64,000 bases of DNA from Microbulbifer sp. MI-G (GTDB lineage Bacteria; Pseudomonadota; Gammaproteobacteria; Pseudomonadales; Cellvibrionaceae), in contig NZ_CP098023.1 of the NCBI RefSeq assembly GCF_030440425.1, positions 1,353,501 to 1,417,500 of the forward strand, written 5' to 3'. How positions within the stretch are numbered: position 1 is the first letter of the stretch; each line of letters opens with the position of its first letter. Below are positions 24,829-34,302 of the stretch, in pieces. The notes beneath the pieces were generated by a model. It saw only the letters and a list, made by a program, of their open reading frames with translations. It searched no databases and was not told the DNA's origin. The translations under genes and the position numbers were made by a program.

Positions 24829-25764
24829 ATGACCGCGGCGCTCTCCATCCAAAACTTGCAAAAGACCTATGAAAACGGGTTTCAGGCTCTAAAAGACATC
24901 AGCTTTGCGGTACAGCCGGGGGATTTTTTTGCTTTGTTAGGTCCCAATGGCGCGGGTAAGTCCACTATCATCGGCATTATTTGCTCGCTGGTGCGCAAGA
25001 CGGCAGGGAGTGTTTCAATTTTTGGGATTGATACCGATAGCAATTTTCCTGCTGCCAAGCGTTTGCTGGGTGTGGTACCCCAGGAATTTAATTTCAGCCA
25101 GTTTGAAAAGGTCTCCGACATCTTAATGACTCAGGGGGGCTTTTACGGGATGCCGCGCAAATTGGCTGGGGAGCGCTCTGAAAAATACTTGAAGCAGTTA
25201 GACCTTTGGGACAAGCGCGGCACCCAGGCGCGTATGTTATCAGGGGGAATGAAGCGCCGGTTGATGATAGCGCGGGCACTGATTCATGAACCGAAGCTGC
25301 TGATTCTCGATGAACCGACTGCCGGGGTGGATATTGAGTTGCGCCGCTCCATGTGGCGCTTTTTGGAGAGGATCAACGCGCAGGGCACCACAATCATCCT
25401 CACAACCCACTATCTGGAGGAAGCGGAAAGCCTGTGTCGCAATATTGCCATCATCGACAAGGGAATTATTGTTGAAAATACGTCAATCAAGTCTCTGTTG
25501 AAAACACTCAACCGTGAGAGGTTTATTCTAGATTGCAATGCCTACCTGGAGAAGGCGCCGGTGTTGTTGGAATTTGAATGCCGCCTGTTGGATAGTCACT
25601 CCCTGGAAGTCACGGTAGAGAAGGGTCAGTCGTTGACCGAGCTTTTCGCTGCACTCAAGACACAGGGTGTCACTGTGACCAGTATGCGCAACCGCGCCAA
25701 TCGCCTGGAGGAATTATTTCTCTCCATGTTGTCCGAGGAAAAAATGGAGGGGCTGGACCAGTGA
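24829..25764 (+). CDS. yadG: ABC transporter ATP-binding protein YadG
   Basis: Cytosolic ATPase subunit (311 residues) of a two-gene ABC-2 type exporter; substrate unknown. Walker A GPNGAGKSTIIG (about residues 38-49), Q-loop VPQEFNFSQF, signature LSGGMKRRLMIARAL, Walker B LLILDEPTAGVD and H-loop TTHYLEEAE are all intact. The match to E. coli YadG continues outside the motifs (SEKYLKQLDLWDKRG, ELRRSMWRFL, RANRLEELF). A clear ribosome site (AGGAG) lies seven bases before the ATG. Its stop overlaps the permease start (four-base overlap), so the pair is coupled. Confidence 0.94.
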   Translation: MTAALSIQNLQKTYENGFQALKDISFAVQPGDFFALLGPNGAGKSTIIGIICSLVRKTAGSVSIFGIDTDSNFPAAKRLLGVVPQEFNFSQFEKVSDILMTQGGFYGMPRKLAGERSEKYLKQLDLWDKRGTQARMLSGGMKRRLMIARALIHEPKLLILDEPTAGVDIELRRSMWRFLERINAQGTTIILTTHYLEEAESLCRNIAIIDKGIIVENTSIKSLLKTLNRERFILDCNAYLEKAPVLLEFECRLLDSHSLEVTVEKGQSLTELFAALKTQGVTVTSMRNRANRLEELFLSMLSEEKMEGLDQ

Positions 25765-26534
25765 GCGGCAAGTTGATCTGGATATCATTCAGCACCGTTT
25801 TGCGTCGCGAGCTGCGTCGCTTTATCCGTATATGGCCGCAAACACTGGTGCCGCCAGTCATCACCATGTCGCTGTACTTCGTCATTTTTGGTTCCCTGAT
25901 TGGCAGCCGGATCGGCAACATGGATGGCTATCCCTATATGGAGTTCGTGGTGCCGGGGTTGATTATGATGTCGGTGATTACTAATTCCTACGCGAATGTG
26001 GCTTCCTCTTTTTACAGTGCCAAGTTCCAGCGCAGTGTTGAGGAACTTCTGGTGTCGCCCACACCCAATTGGGCGGTGATGGCTGGCTATGTATTTGGGG
26101 GCGTAGCGCGGGGTTTAATGGTCGGCCTGATAGTTACCCTGGTGGCGGTTTTTTTCACTTCACTAAGTGTGAAGCATCTGGCCGTCACCGCGGCTATTGT
26201 ACTGTTGGCCGCAGTACTGTTTTCCCTGGCTGGATTTATCAATGCTATCTATGCCAACAGTTTTGATGCCATTTCTATTATCCCCACCTTTGTACTGACC
26301 CCGCTCACTTATTTGGGGGGGGTCTTCTACTCCATTGACCTGCTCTCCCCATTTTGGCAGGGACTGTCAAAACTGAATCCGATTCTGTATATGGTGAATT
26401 CCTTCCGTTTCGGGATTTTGGGCGTCTCCGATATCAATGTGGTTTGGGCTTTCGTTGGGGTTCTGGTATTTATTGCCTTGCTTGTGAGCTGGGGTCTCTA
26501 CCTGATGAGCCATGGCAAGCGTTTGCGGCACTGA
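25761..26534 (+). CDS. yadH: ABC transporter permease YadH
   Basis: Inner-membrane ABC-2 permease of 257 residues with six predicted membrane segments and the signature region FVVPGLIMMSVITNSYANVASSFYSAKF followed by SVEELLVSP. Pairs with YadG to form an exporter. The GTG start overlaps the yadG stop. queF begins eight bases after its stop, so the three genes form one operon even though queF is a tRNA-modification enzyme. Confidence 0.93.
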   Translation: MSGKLIWISFSTVLRRELRRFIRIWPQTLVPPVITMSLYFVIFGSLIGSRIGNMDGYPYMEFVVPGLIMMSVITNSYANVASSFYSAKFQRSVEELLVSPTPNWAVMAGYVFGGVARGLMVGLIVTLVAVFFTSLSVKHLAVTAAIVLLAAVLFSLAGFINAIYANSFDAISIIPTFVLTPLTYLGGVFYSIDLLSPFWQGLSKLNPILYMVNSFRFGILGVSDINVVWAFVGVLVFIALLVSWGLYLMSHGKRLRH

Positions 26535-26542
26535 GGCTGAGT

Positions 26543-27373
26543 ATGAGCAGAAAAGACTGGCACAATCTCCCTCTGGGTCGGGAGACCAATTATGAATCCA
26601 CTTACAATCCACAGTTGCTGCATCCAATCCAGCGCTCTGTTTCTCGCGCCCAGCTGGGGTTGCCCCACGGTGCCCTGCCGTTTTTTGGGGTGGACGAGTG
26701 GTGGGCATTTGAACTTTCATGGCTGAATCCCAGGGGTAAGCCCCAGGTGGCAGTGGCACGCTTCAGTTTTCCGGCAGAGAGTCCCCACATGGTGGAGTCC
26801 AAATCCCTCAAACTGTATCTGAACGCGTTTAATCAGAGCAGGTTTGAATCCTGGCGCCTGGTACAGGATACTCTGGCACGGGATTTGAGCGCCACCGCTC
26901 TGACGAATGTGGGCGTCACCCTGGTAGATGTGGAGGATAGGGCCCTGGCGGTGGAAAAGCCCTGTGGCTATTGCCTGGATCATCTGGATATTGAAGTAGA
27001 GCAATACCAGCCGGATTCGGCACTGCTTGCCCTGGATAAGCGCGAGGAGGACGTGAGCGAAACACTTTATAGTCATCTGCTGCGTACTAACTGCCCGGTT
27101 ACCGGCCAACCGGACTGGGCCACAGTCGTGGTGGAGTACAAGGGACCAGCACTCGAGCGTGAGGCGCTGCTGGCCTATATCATTTCCTTTCGCGAACACC
27201 AGGATTTCCACGAGCACTGTGTAGAGCGCATATTTTGTGATCTCCAGCAGCTGGCGGATTTTTCTGAGTTAACGATCTGTGCCCGCTATACTCGCCGTGG
27301 GGGTCTGGATATTAACCCGCTGCGCTCTACGTGTATCGAGAAACATTTGCCACCACGATTTCCCCGACAGTAG
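26543..27373 (+). CDS. queF: NADPH-dependent 7-cyano-7-deazaguanine reductase QueF (bimodular)
   Basis: Reduces preQ0 to preQ1 in queuosine biosynthesis. At 276 residues it is the long two-module form. The QueF motif ESKSLKLYLNAFNQ (about residues 90-103) binds NADPH and lies in the first module; the second module has the catalytic cysteine in LLRTNCPVTGQPDW near residue 185 and the aspartate that follows. FGVDEWWAFELSWLNPRGKPQVA precedes the QueF motif as in E. coli. The ATG at 26543 fits the family start. With mnmC, trmL and tusA it is a fourth wobble-position tRNA modification gene in this window. Confidence 0.96.
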   Translation: MSRKDWHNLPLGRETNYESTYNPQLLHPIQRSVSRAQLGLPHGALPFFGVDEWWAFELSWLNPRGKPQVAVARFSFPAESPHMVESKSLKLYLNAFNQSRFESWRLVQDTLARDLSATALTNVGVTLVDVEDRALAVEKPCGYCLDHLDIEVEQYQPDSALLALDKREEDVSETLYSHLLRTNCPVTGQPDWATVVVEYKGPALEREALLAYIISFREHQDFHEHCVERIFCDLQQLADFSELTICARYTRRGGLDINPLRSTCIEKHLPPRFPRQ

Positions 27374-27614
27374 TCCTTCGTTTCTTTCAGGTTTGGCTCA
27401 CAGGTGTTCAGCTGGCGGACAAGCGTGCCCCGATCAGCTATTCTGGTCTGGTGAGACGGTTTGCCAAACTCATCACTCTTGAAATAACGCTTCAACTGCA
27501 CCGAATTGCTTGTGTTCAAGGGAGCTTATAGACCGTTGGTGGCTGTTTTTATGTCACATGGACCTGGCAATCTGTCTGATTGACAGGGAAAGAATATCTT
27601 CGGCGGACTTTACC
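27374..27614. other. Intergenic region upstream of cyoA
   Basis: No gene is recognised. The region should contain the cyo promoter, but no clear -35/-10 pair stands out. Reading upstream of 27615 in the cyoA frame is open but does not resemble the family. Confidence 0.4.
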
Positions 27615-28649
27615 ATGGACTGGAAAGTTGAAGCGCCTACGGGATTTTTGCAGCTGAGTAACCGGGCGCCGGTGTGGGGCTTCTTCCATTTGCCCGGACC
27701 CACGTTTGTATTGTTGCTGTTACTACCTTGCTTATTGAGCCCCGCTCAAACCTTTGCAGCCGAGACTTTTCTGGTGCCTCTAGGGCCTATCGCTCAGGAA
27801 CAGAAAACACATTTTCTGTGGGTTATAGCCCTGACTATGGTGGCGGTCTTTCCGGTGTTTATCCTGTTGCCGGTGATACTGATCAAGTACCGCCGCAAGA
27901 AAGGGCGCGGTATCTATGCGCCTAAGTGGGAGTCTTACGGTCCGCTGGAGCTGATGATGTGGGGTGTCCCTTTTATGGTGATATTGGTCCTGTCTTCCAT
28001 GCTCTGGCGCGCCACCAGCCGCTTAGATCCCTACCAGGCGGTTGAAGGGGTTCTACCGCCTATACAGATGCAGGTGGTGGGGCTGGACTGGAAATGGCTT
28101 TTCATCTACCCCGACCTGGGTATCGCAACAGTTGGGGAGATGGTGATCCCGGTTAATACCCCGGTATCCATGATCTTGACCAGCGATACGGTAATGCAGT
28201 CATTTCTGATCGCCGCTCTCGCTGGACAAATCTATGTCATGCCGGGTATGACCACCAAGCTCAATTTTATTGCTTCGAAGATTGGGGAAACCGAGGGGGA
28301 AAACACCCAGTTCACGGGAAAGGGATTTGCCGATCAAAAATTTGAAGTGTTGGTGAGGAGCGAAGAGGATTTCCAAGCCTGGTCGCAACAGGTGCGCGCT
28401 GTAGGTATTGAACTAGATACCGCTACCTATCACCGTTTGGCTGAGCGATCAACTCGTCGCAAGGCGCATAGTGAATTGGCCACGACGCAAATGCCTGCCA
28501 GGGCCATTTATTTTACCCTGTCCAATAAACAGCTTTTCCGGGATATTGTGATGCGCTATCACTCTGGTAAACCGCTCAGTATTGAGGAGCAGCCCGGTAC
28601 GGAAAAATTTGGCCGGGGCGGGGATGCTGTAAGGGATACGCAGCCATGA
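27615..28649 (+). CDS. cyoA: Cytochrome bo3 ubiquinol oxidase subunit II
   Basis: Subunit II of the proton-pumping quinol oxidase. About 344 residues from the ATG at 27615. A hydrophobic export segment (FVLLLLLPCLLSPAQTFA) is followed by two membrane helices (about residues 75-97 and 115-137) and a periplasmic cupredoxin-like domain: VVGLDWKWLFIYPDLGIATV, TSDTVMQSFLIAALAGQIYVMPGM and SGPGF-like FTGKGFADQKFEVLV. The CuA cysteine and histidine ligands of cytochrome c oxidases are absent, so it uses quinol. E. coli CyoA is a lipoprotein with an LLSGC lipobox; here the only candidate is LLPC, so lipid attachment is doubtful and cleavage after TFA is more likely. It overlaps cyoB by four bases. 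Confidence 0.93.
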   Translation: MDWKVEAPTGFLQLSNRAPVWGFFHLPGPTFVLLLLLPCLLSPAQTFAAETFLVPLGPIAQEQKTHFLWVIALTMVAVFPVFILLPVILIKYRRKKGRGIYAPKWESYGPLELMMWGVPFMVILVLSSMLWRATSRLDPYQAVEGVLPPIQMQVVGLDWKWLFIYPDLGIATVGEMVIPVNTPVSMILTSDTVMQSFLIAALAGQIYVMPGMTTKLNFIASKIGETEGENTQFTGKGFADQKFEVLVRSEEDFQAWSQQVRAVGIELDTATYHRLAERSTRRKAHSELATTQMPARAIYFTLSNKQLFRDIVMRYHSGKPLSIEEQPGTEKFGRGGDAVRDTQP

Positions 28650-30721
28650 ATAGTGTCGATCACGGCTGGCTGGGAAAATTGAACTGGGATTCAATCGTTT
28701 TCAGCAGCTTCCTGCACAATCCCTCGGTGAGTGAGGCTGTTGCCAGCGCCGCCGGTAGTATTGTCATTTTTGCCACACTCGCCACGCTTGGATTGATGAC
28801 CTGGTATCGGGTCTGGGGCACTCTCTGGTCCGAATGGTTGACCAGTACGGATCATAAAAAAATTGGCATCATGTATATAGTGTTTGCTTTGGTGATGCTG
28901 GCTCGCGGTCTGCTGGAAGGCATGGTGATGCGGGCGCAACAGGCCGCAGCACCAGACGGATTTCTCTATGCGGACCACTTTGCCCAGTTGTTTAGTACCC
29001 ATGGCACCATTATGGTGTTTTTCGTAGCCGTTCCATTCCTAGTGGGTATTATCAACTATGTGATGCCACTTCAAATTGGTGCCCGCGATGTCGCTTTTCC
29101 GGTATTAAACCAGCTCAGCCTGGCAGTCACGGTGTCATCGGGCCTGTTAATGATGGTATCTCTGGTGGTGGGTGAATTTTCCACCGGTGGCTGGTCCGCT
29201 TATCCGCCCTACACCGGGGCGGATTTCAGCCCCGGAGTTGGCCCGGACTATTGGATCTGGGCTATCGTATTTTCCGGAGCAGGCACCACCCTTACAGGAA
29301 TTAATTTCACTGTGACCATCTTGAAATGTCGCTGCCCCGGGATGCGGCCTTTTCGTATGCCAATGTTCTGCTGGACGGCGTTGTGCTCTTCTATTTTGAT
29401 GATTTTTGCCCTGCCACCACTCAGTGTGGCAGCACTGATGCTGGGCCTGGATCGATATCTGGATTTTCATTTTTTCACCAACGATCTCGGTGGAAATATG
29501 ATGAATTATGCCAATCTGTTTTGGCTCTTCGGGCATCCAGAGGTCTACCTGCTTGTGTTGCCTGCTTACGGTGTGTTTTCGGAAGTCTTCTCTACTTTTT
29601 CCGCAAAGAGACTTTACGGGTATAAATCTCTGGTTTTTGCTACAGCAAGTATTGCAGTATTGAGCTTTACTGTGTGGTTGCACCACTTTTTTACCATGGG
29701 GCAGAGCCCCACGATCAATATCGTTTTCGGTATTGCGACTATGCTGATTGCGGTACCCACCGGTGTTAAAGTCTATGATTGGATGGCGACTATGTACCGG
29801 GGGCGGATTCGCTTTACAGCCCCGATGATTTACGCCATTGGATTTCTGATTTTGTTTGTGATTGGAGGTTTGACGGGCGTCATCCTGGCTAATCCAACTG
29901 TGGATTTCCAAGTGCATAATACTTTGTTTCTGGTGGCGCATTTCCACAATGTACTGATTCCCGGTGTGTTGTTTGGTCTTCTCGCCGGATACAATTACTG
30001 GTTTCCGAAAGCGTTCGGATTCCGTCTCAATGACAAGTTGGGGCGGCTGTCAGCATTTCTTTGGATTGCCGGTTTTATGATGACCTTTTTTCCTCTGTAC
30101 GGAGCCGGGCTGCTCGGCATGCCGCGGCGCTCCTTCAGTTATATGGACCTGACCTTCAAACCTTTTATGGTCGTGGCCTTTATTGGTGCGATGGTGATTC
30201 TCGCTGCACTAATTACTATTGTGGTGCAATTGATCGTGAGCGTGCGCAACAGAAATCAAAACCGGGTGCCCGTGGGTGACCCTTGGGACGGCCGCTCTCT
30301 GGAATGGTCGATTCCGGCACCGGCGCCATCCTATAATTTTGCTCAATTGCCTCGGGTAACGGAACGGGATGCATTTACCGAGGCTAAAGAACAGGGATAC
30401 GCCTATCAGCCACCAAAAGTATATCGAGATATTGAGCTTCCGAAAAACAATCCTCTGGGCTTTATTCTGTGTGTGGCCAGTGGCGTCCTGATGTTTGCTT
30501 TGGTTTGGTATATATGGTGGCTGGCCCTGGTCTCTGCGTTGGTGATACTTAGCGCAGTGATCGCTTCCTCTTTTCGCTGGGAATCCGAGCGGGTTATTCT
30601 GGCAAGCGAGCTCCAGTCAGATACGGAACGATGGTTGGGATTGGTGAAACGGAGCCAGGCGGTGGACAGGGACCTGGAAAATACCCCGCAAAACACAGGT
30701 TATGCCAAGTTGGAGCATTAG
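28646..30721 (+). CDS. cyoB: Cytochrome bo3 ubiquinol oxidase subunit I
   Basis: Catalytic haem-copper subunit of 691 residues with about 15 membrane helices. The metal ligands are visible: haem b histidine in LFSTHGTIMVFF, CuB site in FGHPEVYLLVLPAYG with the glutamate of the D channel and the cross-linked tyrosine, the histidine pair in WLHHFFTMG, and the two haem histidines in VAHFHNVLIPG. The order and surrounding sequence follow E. coli CyoB closely, including the C-terminal region GDPWDGRSLEWSIPAPAPSYNFA. The start overlaps the cyoA stop. Confidence 0.97.
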   Translation: MNSVDHGWLGKLNWDSIVFSSFLHNPSVSEAVASAAGSIVIFATLATLGLMTWYRVWGTLWSEWLTSTDHKKIGIMYIVFALVMLARGLLEGMVMRAQQAAAPDGFLYADHFAQLFSTHGTIMVFFVAVPFLVGIINYVMPLQIGARDVAFPVLNQLSLAVTVSSGLLMMVSLVVGEFSTGGWSAYPPYTGADFSPGVGPDYWIWAIVFSGAGTTLTGINFTVTILKCRCPGMRPFRMPMFCWTALCSSILMIFALPPLSVAALMLGLDRYLDFHFFTNDLGGNMMNYANLFWLFGHPEVYLLVLPAYGVFSEVFSTFSAKRLYGYKSLVFATASIAVLSFTVWLHHFFTMGQSPTINIVFGIATMLIAVPTGVKVYDWMATMYRGRIRFTAPMIYAIGFLILFVIGGLTGVILANPTVDFQVHNTLFLVAHFHNVLIPGVLFGLLAGYNYWFPKAFGFRLNDKLGRLSAFLWIAGFMMTFFPLYGAGLLGMPRRSFSYMDLTFKPFMVVAFIGAMVILAALITIVVQLIVSVRNRNQNRVPVGDPWDGRSLEWSIPAPAPSYNFAQLPRVTERDAFTEAKEQGYAYQPPKVYRDIELPKNNPLGFILCVASGVLMFALVWYIWWLALVSALVILSAVIASSFRWESERVILASELQSDTERWLGLVKRSQAVDRDLENTPQNTGYAKLEH

Positions 30722-30729
30722 ACCAATAG

Positions 30730-31362
30730 ATGGAAGTAACTACTGCAGTCAATAGCCCGAGCACGAACCCGGGAGATACTCCAGGGGCGTTGCACAAAGA
30801 CCCGGATGTAGTCATCTTCGGGTTTTGGGTTTTTATGATGAGCGATCTGATTTTTTTCGGGGTCGTCTTCGCCATTTATATCACTATGATCGGTGCCACG
30901 GCCGGGGGGCCCGGTCCGAAGGAATTGTTCGATTTTGGCAGCTTGTTTGCTCAAACCATGTTGCTGCTTACCAGCAGCCTTACGGTGGGTATTGCCACTG
31001 TTACCATGAAACACCAGCGTAGCCAAACCAGTTTTTTATTCTGGGTGGTGGTGACCCTGGTTCTGGGACTCGGCTTTCTGGCTTTGGAACTCTACGATTT
31101 TTCGGGAATGGCCGCAAAAGGGGGGGTACCACAGCGTAGTGGTTATCTGTCCGCCTTTTTTGGTCTTGTGCCCCTGCACGGGCTACATGTCACTTTCGGG
31201 TGCCTGTGGATGCTGGTGCTGATTGCCCAGATATGGCGCGTGGGAATGGTGGATATCATAAAGCTGCGTTTTTTGCGCCTGGCACTGTTTTGGCATTTTC
31301 TGGACTTGATCTGGATCGGGATCTTTTCGGTAGTCTATTTTGGCGGGTGGGTATATGGCTGA
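30730..31362 (+). CDS. cyoC: Cytochrome bo3 ubiquinol oxidase subunit III
   Basis: Subunit III, 210 residues with five predicted membrane helices. Typical features are an N-terminal FGFWVFMMSDLIFFGVVFAIY, FAQTMLLLTSSLTVGIA, a YLSAFFGLVPLHGLHVTFG segment and the closing LALFWHFLDLIWIGIFSVVYF. It starts eight bases after cyoB and overlaps cyoD by eight bases. Confidence 0.96.
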   Translation: MEVTTAVNSPSTNPGDTPGALHKDPDVVIFGFWVFMMSDLIFFGVVFAIYITMIGATAGGPGPKELFDFGSLFAQTMLLLTSSLTVGIATVTMKHQRSQTSFLFWVVVTLVLGLGFLALELYDFSGMAAKGGVPQRSGYLSAFFGLVPLHGLHVTFGCLWMLVLIAQIWRVGMVDIIKLRFLRLALFWHFLDLIWIGIFSVVYFGGWVYG

Positions 31363-31675
31363 AAAATCCGGGTTTGCAACCCATTTGCGTGCCTATCTGA
31401 CAGGTTATGTATTGTCTGTAGTGTTAACACTCGCCGCCTTCGCAGCAGTGCTCTCTGCCGGTCCGGATAATAAGCGTGTTTTGTTGCTGGTAGGGTTGCT
31501 GGGGGTGGCACAGCTGGTTGTGCAGCTCAAATACTTCCTGCATGCCACTACGCAAAAAGAACAGCGTGAAAATCTGGCGCTGGTACTGTTCTCAACTCTG
31601 ATCCTGCTAATTATTGTTCTGGGTACAGTGTGGATTATGGGCAACTTGGCTGTGCGCATGCATACAGCCCTTTAA
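31355..31675 (+). CDS. cyoD: Cytochrome bo3 ubiquinol oxidase subunit IV
   Basis: Small assembly/structural subunit of 106 residues with three membrane helices (YLTGYVLSVVLTLAAFAAVLS, VLLLVGLLGVAQLVVQLKYFLH, LALVLFSTLILLIIVLGTVWIM). The ATG at 31355 overlaps the cyoC stop; an upstream TTG (31340) would lengthen the overlap. The operon stops here: the haem O synthase cyoE, which usually follows, is not present in the window. Confidence 0.94.
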   Translation: MAEKSGFATHLRAYLTGYVLSVVLTLAAFAAVLSAGPDNKRVLLLVGLLGVAQLVVQLKYFLHATTQKEQRENLALVLFSTLILLIIVLGTVWIMGNLAVRMHTAL

Positions 31676-31711
31676 AAACCAAATTGCAATGACTGTGCAG
31701 ACTGGTGAAAC

Positions 31712-33112
31712 TTAAATAATTACTTTGCTCTTCAGGCTGGAAGTTGCTTTTTGCAAAGACTGCAATACTTTTTCCTTGTCATAATTGCGAATTTTGTCTA
31801 GATCCAGATGCATGGAGAAGCCGGGTGCATGTTCTTCCAGATAGCTCTGCTGACCACCAAGATTTTTGCGCAGATCGGTAACCTGGTAGACCTTTACTGG
31901 GGTGCTGATTCCCTTTACGGTGATATGCCCTTTGTCACGACACATGACCGTGTGCTTAATCATGGCCCAGGTCTCGTGGCTGATCAGGATTTCCCCGGGC
32001 TGGGCCGCACCTTCAAGGCGCGAAGCTAGGTTTACATGCGTGCCCATCACTGTATAGGACTGGTAGTTGGCAGTACCAAAAACGCCCACGGTGCAATAGC
32101 CGGTATTGATGCCCATTCTCACCTGCAAGGGACGCGAGATCCCTTTATTGTACCACTCCTGTTTCATTTCGCGCACACGCTTGCGCATTGCCAGGGCCAT
32201 GGCCACACAGCGCAATGCATCGGATTTTGGCCCATTACTTTCGTCGTCTCCAAATACCACCATCACCGCATCGCCGATAAACTTATCAATGGTGCCGCCG
32301 TATTGACCCGCGATACGGGCCATTTCAGAGAGATAGTTGTTGAGCAGAAGCGTGAAGGTTTCCGCTTCCAGTTCTTCGGTAAGCTGACTAAAATCCTTGA
32401 TATCAGAGAAGAAAACGCTCAGTAGCTTTCTCTGGGTGGTCAGTGCCTGCTCGTTGCCCATGGTGACAGACCGCCACAGTCGTTTGGGCAGGTATTTAGA
32501 TAATTTGTAGGAGCGCACCTTGTTAACCCGCTGTTCGGTTGTCAGGGCGCAGTTAGCGCTCTCAAGCAGGCTGATCTGTCGCTGGGTGAAAAAGGCGTAG
32601 GCGCACAGGTAAGCCAAAATCCCGATGAGGCTCACGGTGCTGATGGTGAGATCGGCATTGATCAGCAGTGTCGGTCTGTGTATTAGGTAACCGGCAGCAA
32701 CGCCCACAAGCAGACCGGTATTATGCTCAAACCAATTGCGCCCACCACCCAAGGTGAGGGCATTCAGTTGTACAACTGTAACAAACAGCAGGGATGGGAG
32801 CATGCTGAAGTTGGCCAGGGCAATGGTGATGCCAATCAACACTGTATCGATGAAGGTTAGGAAACGGCGGGCCTTTTGAGCTTTCAAAGCCTGGACCCGG
32901 CAGAGAATATACTGGGCGACGGCGCAGTAAGTGACTAGTAACACCACCATACCCGCACTGAGCAGCTTGTCTACCTGCCAGGGAGGGGACCAGCCATCTG
33001 CATTGACATTGACCAGAGTACCCGCTGCCGCGAAACAGACCAGGGTGCGAAAATAGGTAGCGTAGTGGGGGTTGATATTCCGCCCTGTGTCACCTTCGTG
33101 CTGGTTCTGCAT
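31712..33112 (-). CDS. cyaB: Membrane-bound class III adenylate cyclase (CyaB type, MASE2-like)
   Basis: Predicted cyclic AMP synthase of 466 residues, close to the length of Pseudomonas CyaB. Residues about 15-200 form a membrane sensor domain with six hydrophobic segments, and the cyclase domain follows from about 225: metal-binding aspartates in FFSDIKDFSQLTEEL and FIGDAVMVVFGDDE, the purine-specifying lysine in GTIDKFIGDAVM, and the transition-state asparagine and arginine in TVMGTHVNLASRLEGAA. All catalytic residues needed for adenylate cyclase activity seem present. It converges with cyoD, with only 36 bases between the stops, and is divergent from ydjA. Confidence 0.92.
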   Translation of the reverse strand: MQNQHEGDTGRNINPHYATYFRTLVCFAAAGTLVNVNADGWSPPWQVDKLLSAGMVVLLVTYCAVAQYILCRVQALKAQKARRFLTFIDTVLIGITIALANFSMLPSLLFVTVVQLNALTLGGGRNWFEHNTGLLVGVAAGYLIHRPTLLINADLTISTVSLIGILAYLCAYAFFTQRQISLLESANCALTTEQRVNKVRSYKLSKYLPKRLWRSVTMGNEQALTTQRKLLSVFFSDIKDFSQLTEELEAETFTLLLNNYLSEMARIAGQYGGTIDKFIGDAVMVVFGDDESNGPKSDALRCVAMALAMRKRVREMKQEWYNKGISRPLQVRMGINTGYCTVGVFGTANYQSYTVMGTHVNLASRLEGAAQPGEILISHETWAMIKHTVMCRDKGHITVKGISTPVKVYQVTDLRKNLGGQQSYLEEHAPGFSMHLDLDKIRNYDKEKVLQSLQKATSSLKSKVII

Positions 33113-33355
33113 TTGTGGTTATCTTTTTCCATTGGAGCAGAAATTGAACATGTTGCGAGCAGGTGGAAGATGGGCTCCAGTAACCCTGTGTCCGGCAATG
33201 GCTGCGCAGCGTTCTACAAGTAGGTGAAGTGTACTCCTCCAAACCCCAGATTGCGAAAAAACCATTGCCGGCCACTGTTGTACTTTGGGCCTGAGCAGGC
33301 ATTGTCTGGGCTCGTTGCGGTAGACTCCGGACTCAGAATGTAACTGGAGAGTACC

Positions 33356-33922
33356 ATGGATGCCCTGACAGCCCTGCATAATAGAGTTTCAACAGGCAAG
33401 CTTACTGACCCTGCGCCAACTGAAGGACAGCGACAAAACCTCTTTCGTGCTGCCTTGCGTGCGGCGGATCACGCCTGTCTGCGTCCCTGGCGATTCCTGC
33501 TGGTGGAAGGGGAGGCGCGCAGGCGCCTGGGACGGATTTTTCTGCAGGCAGCGGAGCAGGCAGAGGTCGCAACCCTGACGGACACCCAGCGCCAGCGCAC
33601 CCTGGATATGCCTTTACGCGCGCCTTTGATCATCATTGCCATTACCCGCCTGCAGGAGCACCCAAAGGTGCCCTATCTCGAACAGCATATGTCCACGGCT
33701 GCTGCCGTACAGGCCATGCTCACCGCTGCCTACGCCGAAGGTGTGGGCGCTTATTGGCGTACCGGGCCATTGGCCGGCAATCCCCTGGTTGCCGAGGGGC
33801 TTGGACTGGCCGAGAATGAGAGAATTGACGGCTTTATCTACTGTGGTACTCCCGAAAGTGCCCCCCGCCAGGCACCGAATCTACAGGTAGATGCATTTTT
33901 TTCATATTGGAGTGCGCATTAG
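33356..33922 (+). CDS. ydjA: Nitroreductase family protein YdjA-like
   Basis: FMN-dependent oxidoreductase of 188 residues, closest by eye to E. coli YdjA, a small minimal nitroreductase of unknown physiological substrate. Visible motifs: ALHNRVSTGKLTDPAP for FMN binding at the N-terminus, AALRAADHACLRPWRFLLVEG, MSTAAAVQAMLTAAYAEGVGAYWRTGPL and FIYCGTP near the C-terminus. A GGAG site six bases before the ATG supports the start. Confidence 0.92.
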   Translation: MDALTALHNRVSTGKLTDPAPTEGQRQNLFRAALRAADHACLRPWRFLLVEGEARRRLGRIFLQAAEQAEVATLTDTQRQRTLDMPLRAPLIIIAITRLQEHPKVPYLEQHMSTAAAVQAMLTAAYAEGVGAYWRTGPLAGNPLVAEGLGLAENERIDGFIYCGTPESAPRQAPNLQVDAFFSYWSAH

Positions 33923-33925
33923 TGC

Positions 33926-33954
33926 TTGCACAGGGAGAAACATTTGGGTAAAGT
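33926..33954 (+). promoter_or_regulatory. Candidate promoter for tRNA-Ser
   Basis: TTGCAC (33926-33931) and TAAAGT (33949-33954) are 17 bases apart and followed by GCGCGG, a stable-RNA-like discriminator. It lies immediately after the ydjA stop and about 105 bases upstream of the tRNA. Confidence 0.4.
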
Positions 33955-34060
33955 GCGCGGTTCCTCGATTAGTATGCTAGATATCTTATTGATTTCATTG
34001 GATATTTAGCAATCGAAAGAACCCTGGTGAGGATGGATTGTCCCAAGGGGGTAACAATTT

Positions 34061-34148
34061 GGTGAGGTGTCCGAGTGGCCGAAGGAGCACGCCTGGAAAG
34101 TGTGTATGTCGAAAGGCATCGAGGGTTCGAATCCCTCCCTCACCGCCA
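34061..34148 (+). tRNA. tRNA-Ser (GGA)
   Basis: An 88-base tRNA with a long variable arm, acceptor stem GGTGAGG/CCTCACC, anticodon GGA in CCTGGAAAG, T-arm GAGGGTTCGAATCCCTC and encoded CCA. Confidence 0.96.
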
Positions 34149-34260
34149 CTTTCAGCTCGGTGCTGCGCGCCTGTCAATCCGATAATTCAAATAGTCATTG
34201 ATTACCCTTTTGAGTATCGGATAGCTAAAGAAATGACAGGACTACTGTTGATGGAAAAAT

Positions 34261-34289
34261 AAAAAAGGGCGCAGGTGCGCCCTTTTTTT
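34261..34289. terminator. Bidirectional terminator between tRNA-Ser and the OmpW-like gene
   Basis: GGGCGC pairs with GCGCCC around AGGT, flanked by six A residues on one side and seven T residues on the other. It can end transcripts from either side and lies 14 bases after the OmpW-like stop. Confidence 0.9.
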
Positions 34290-34302
34290 GAAGCGAGTTT
34301 GA

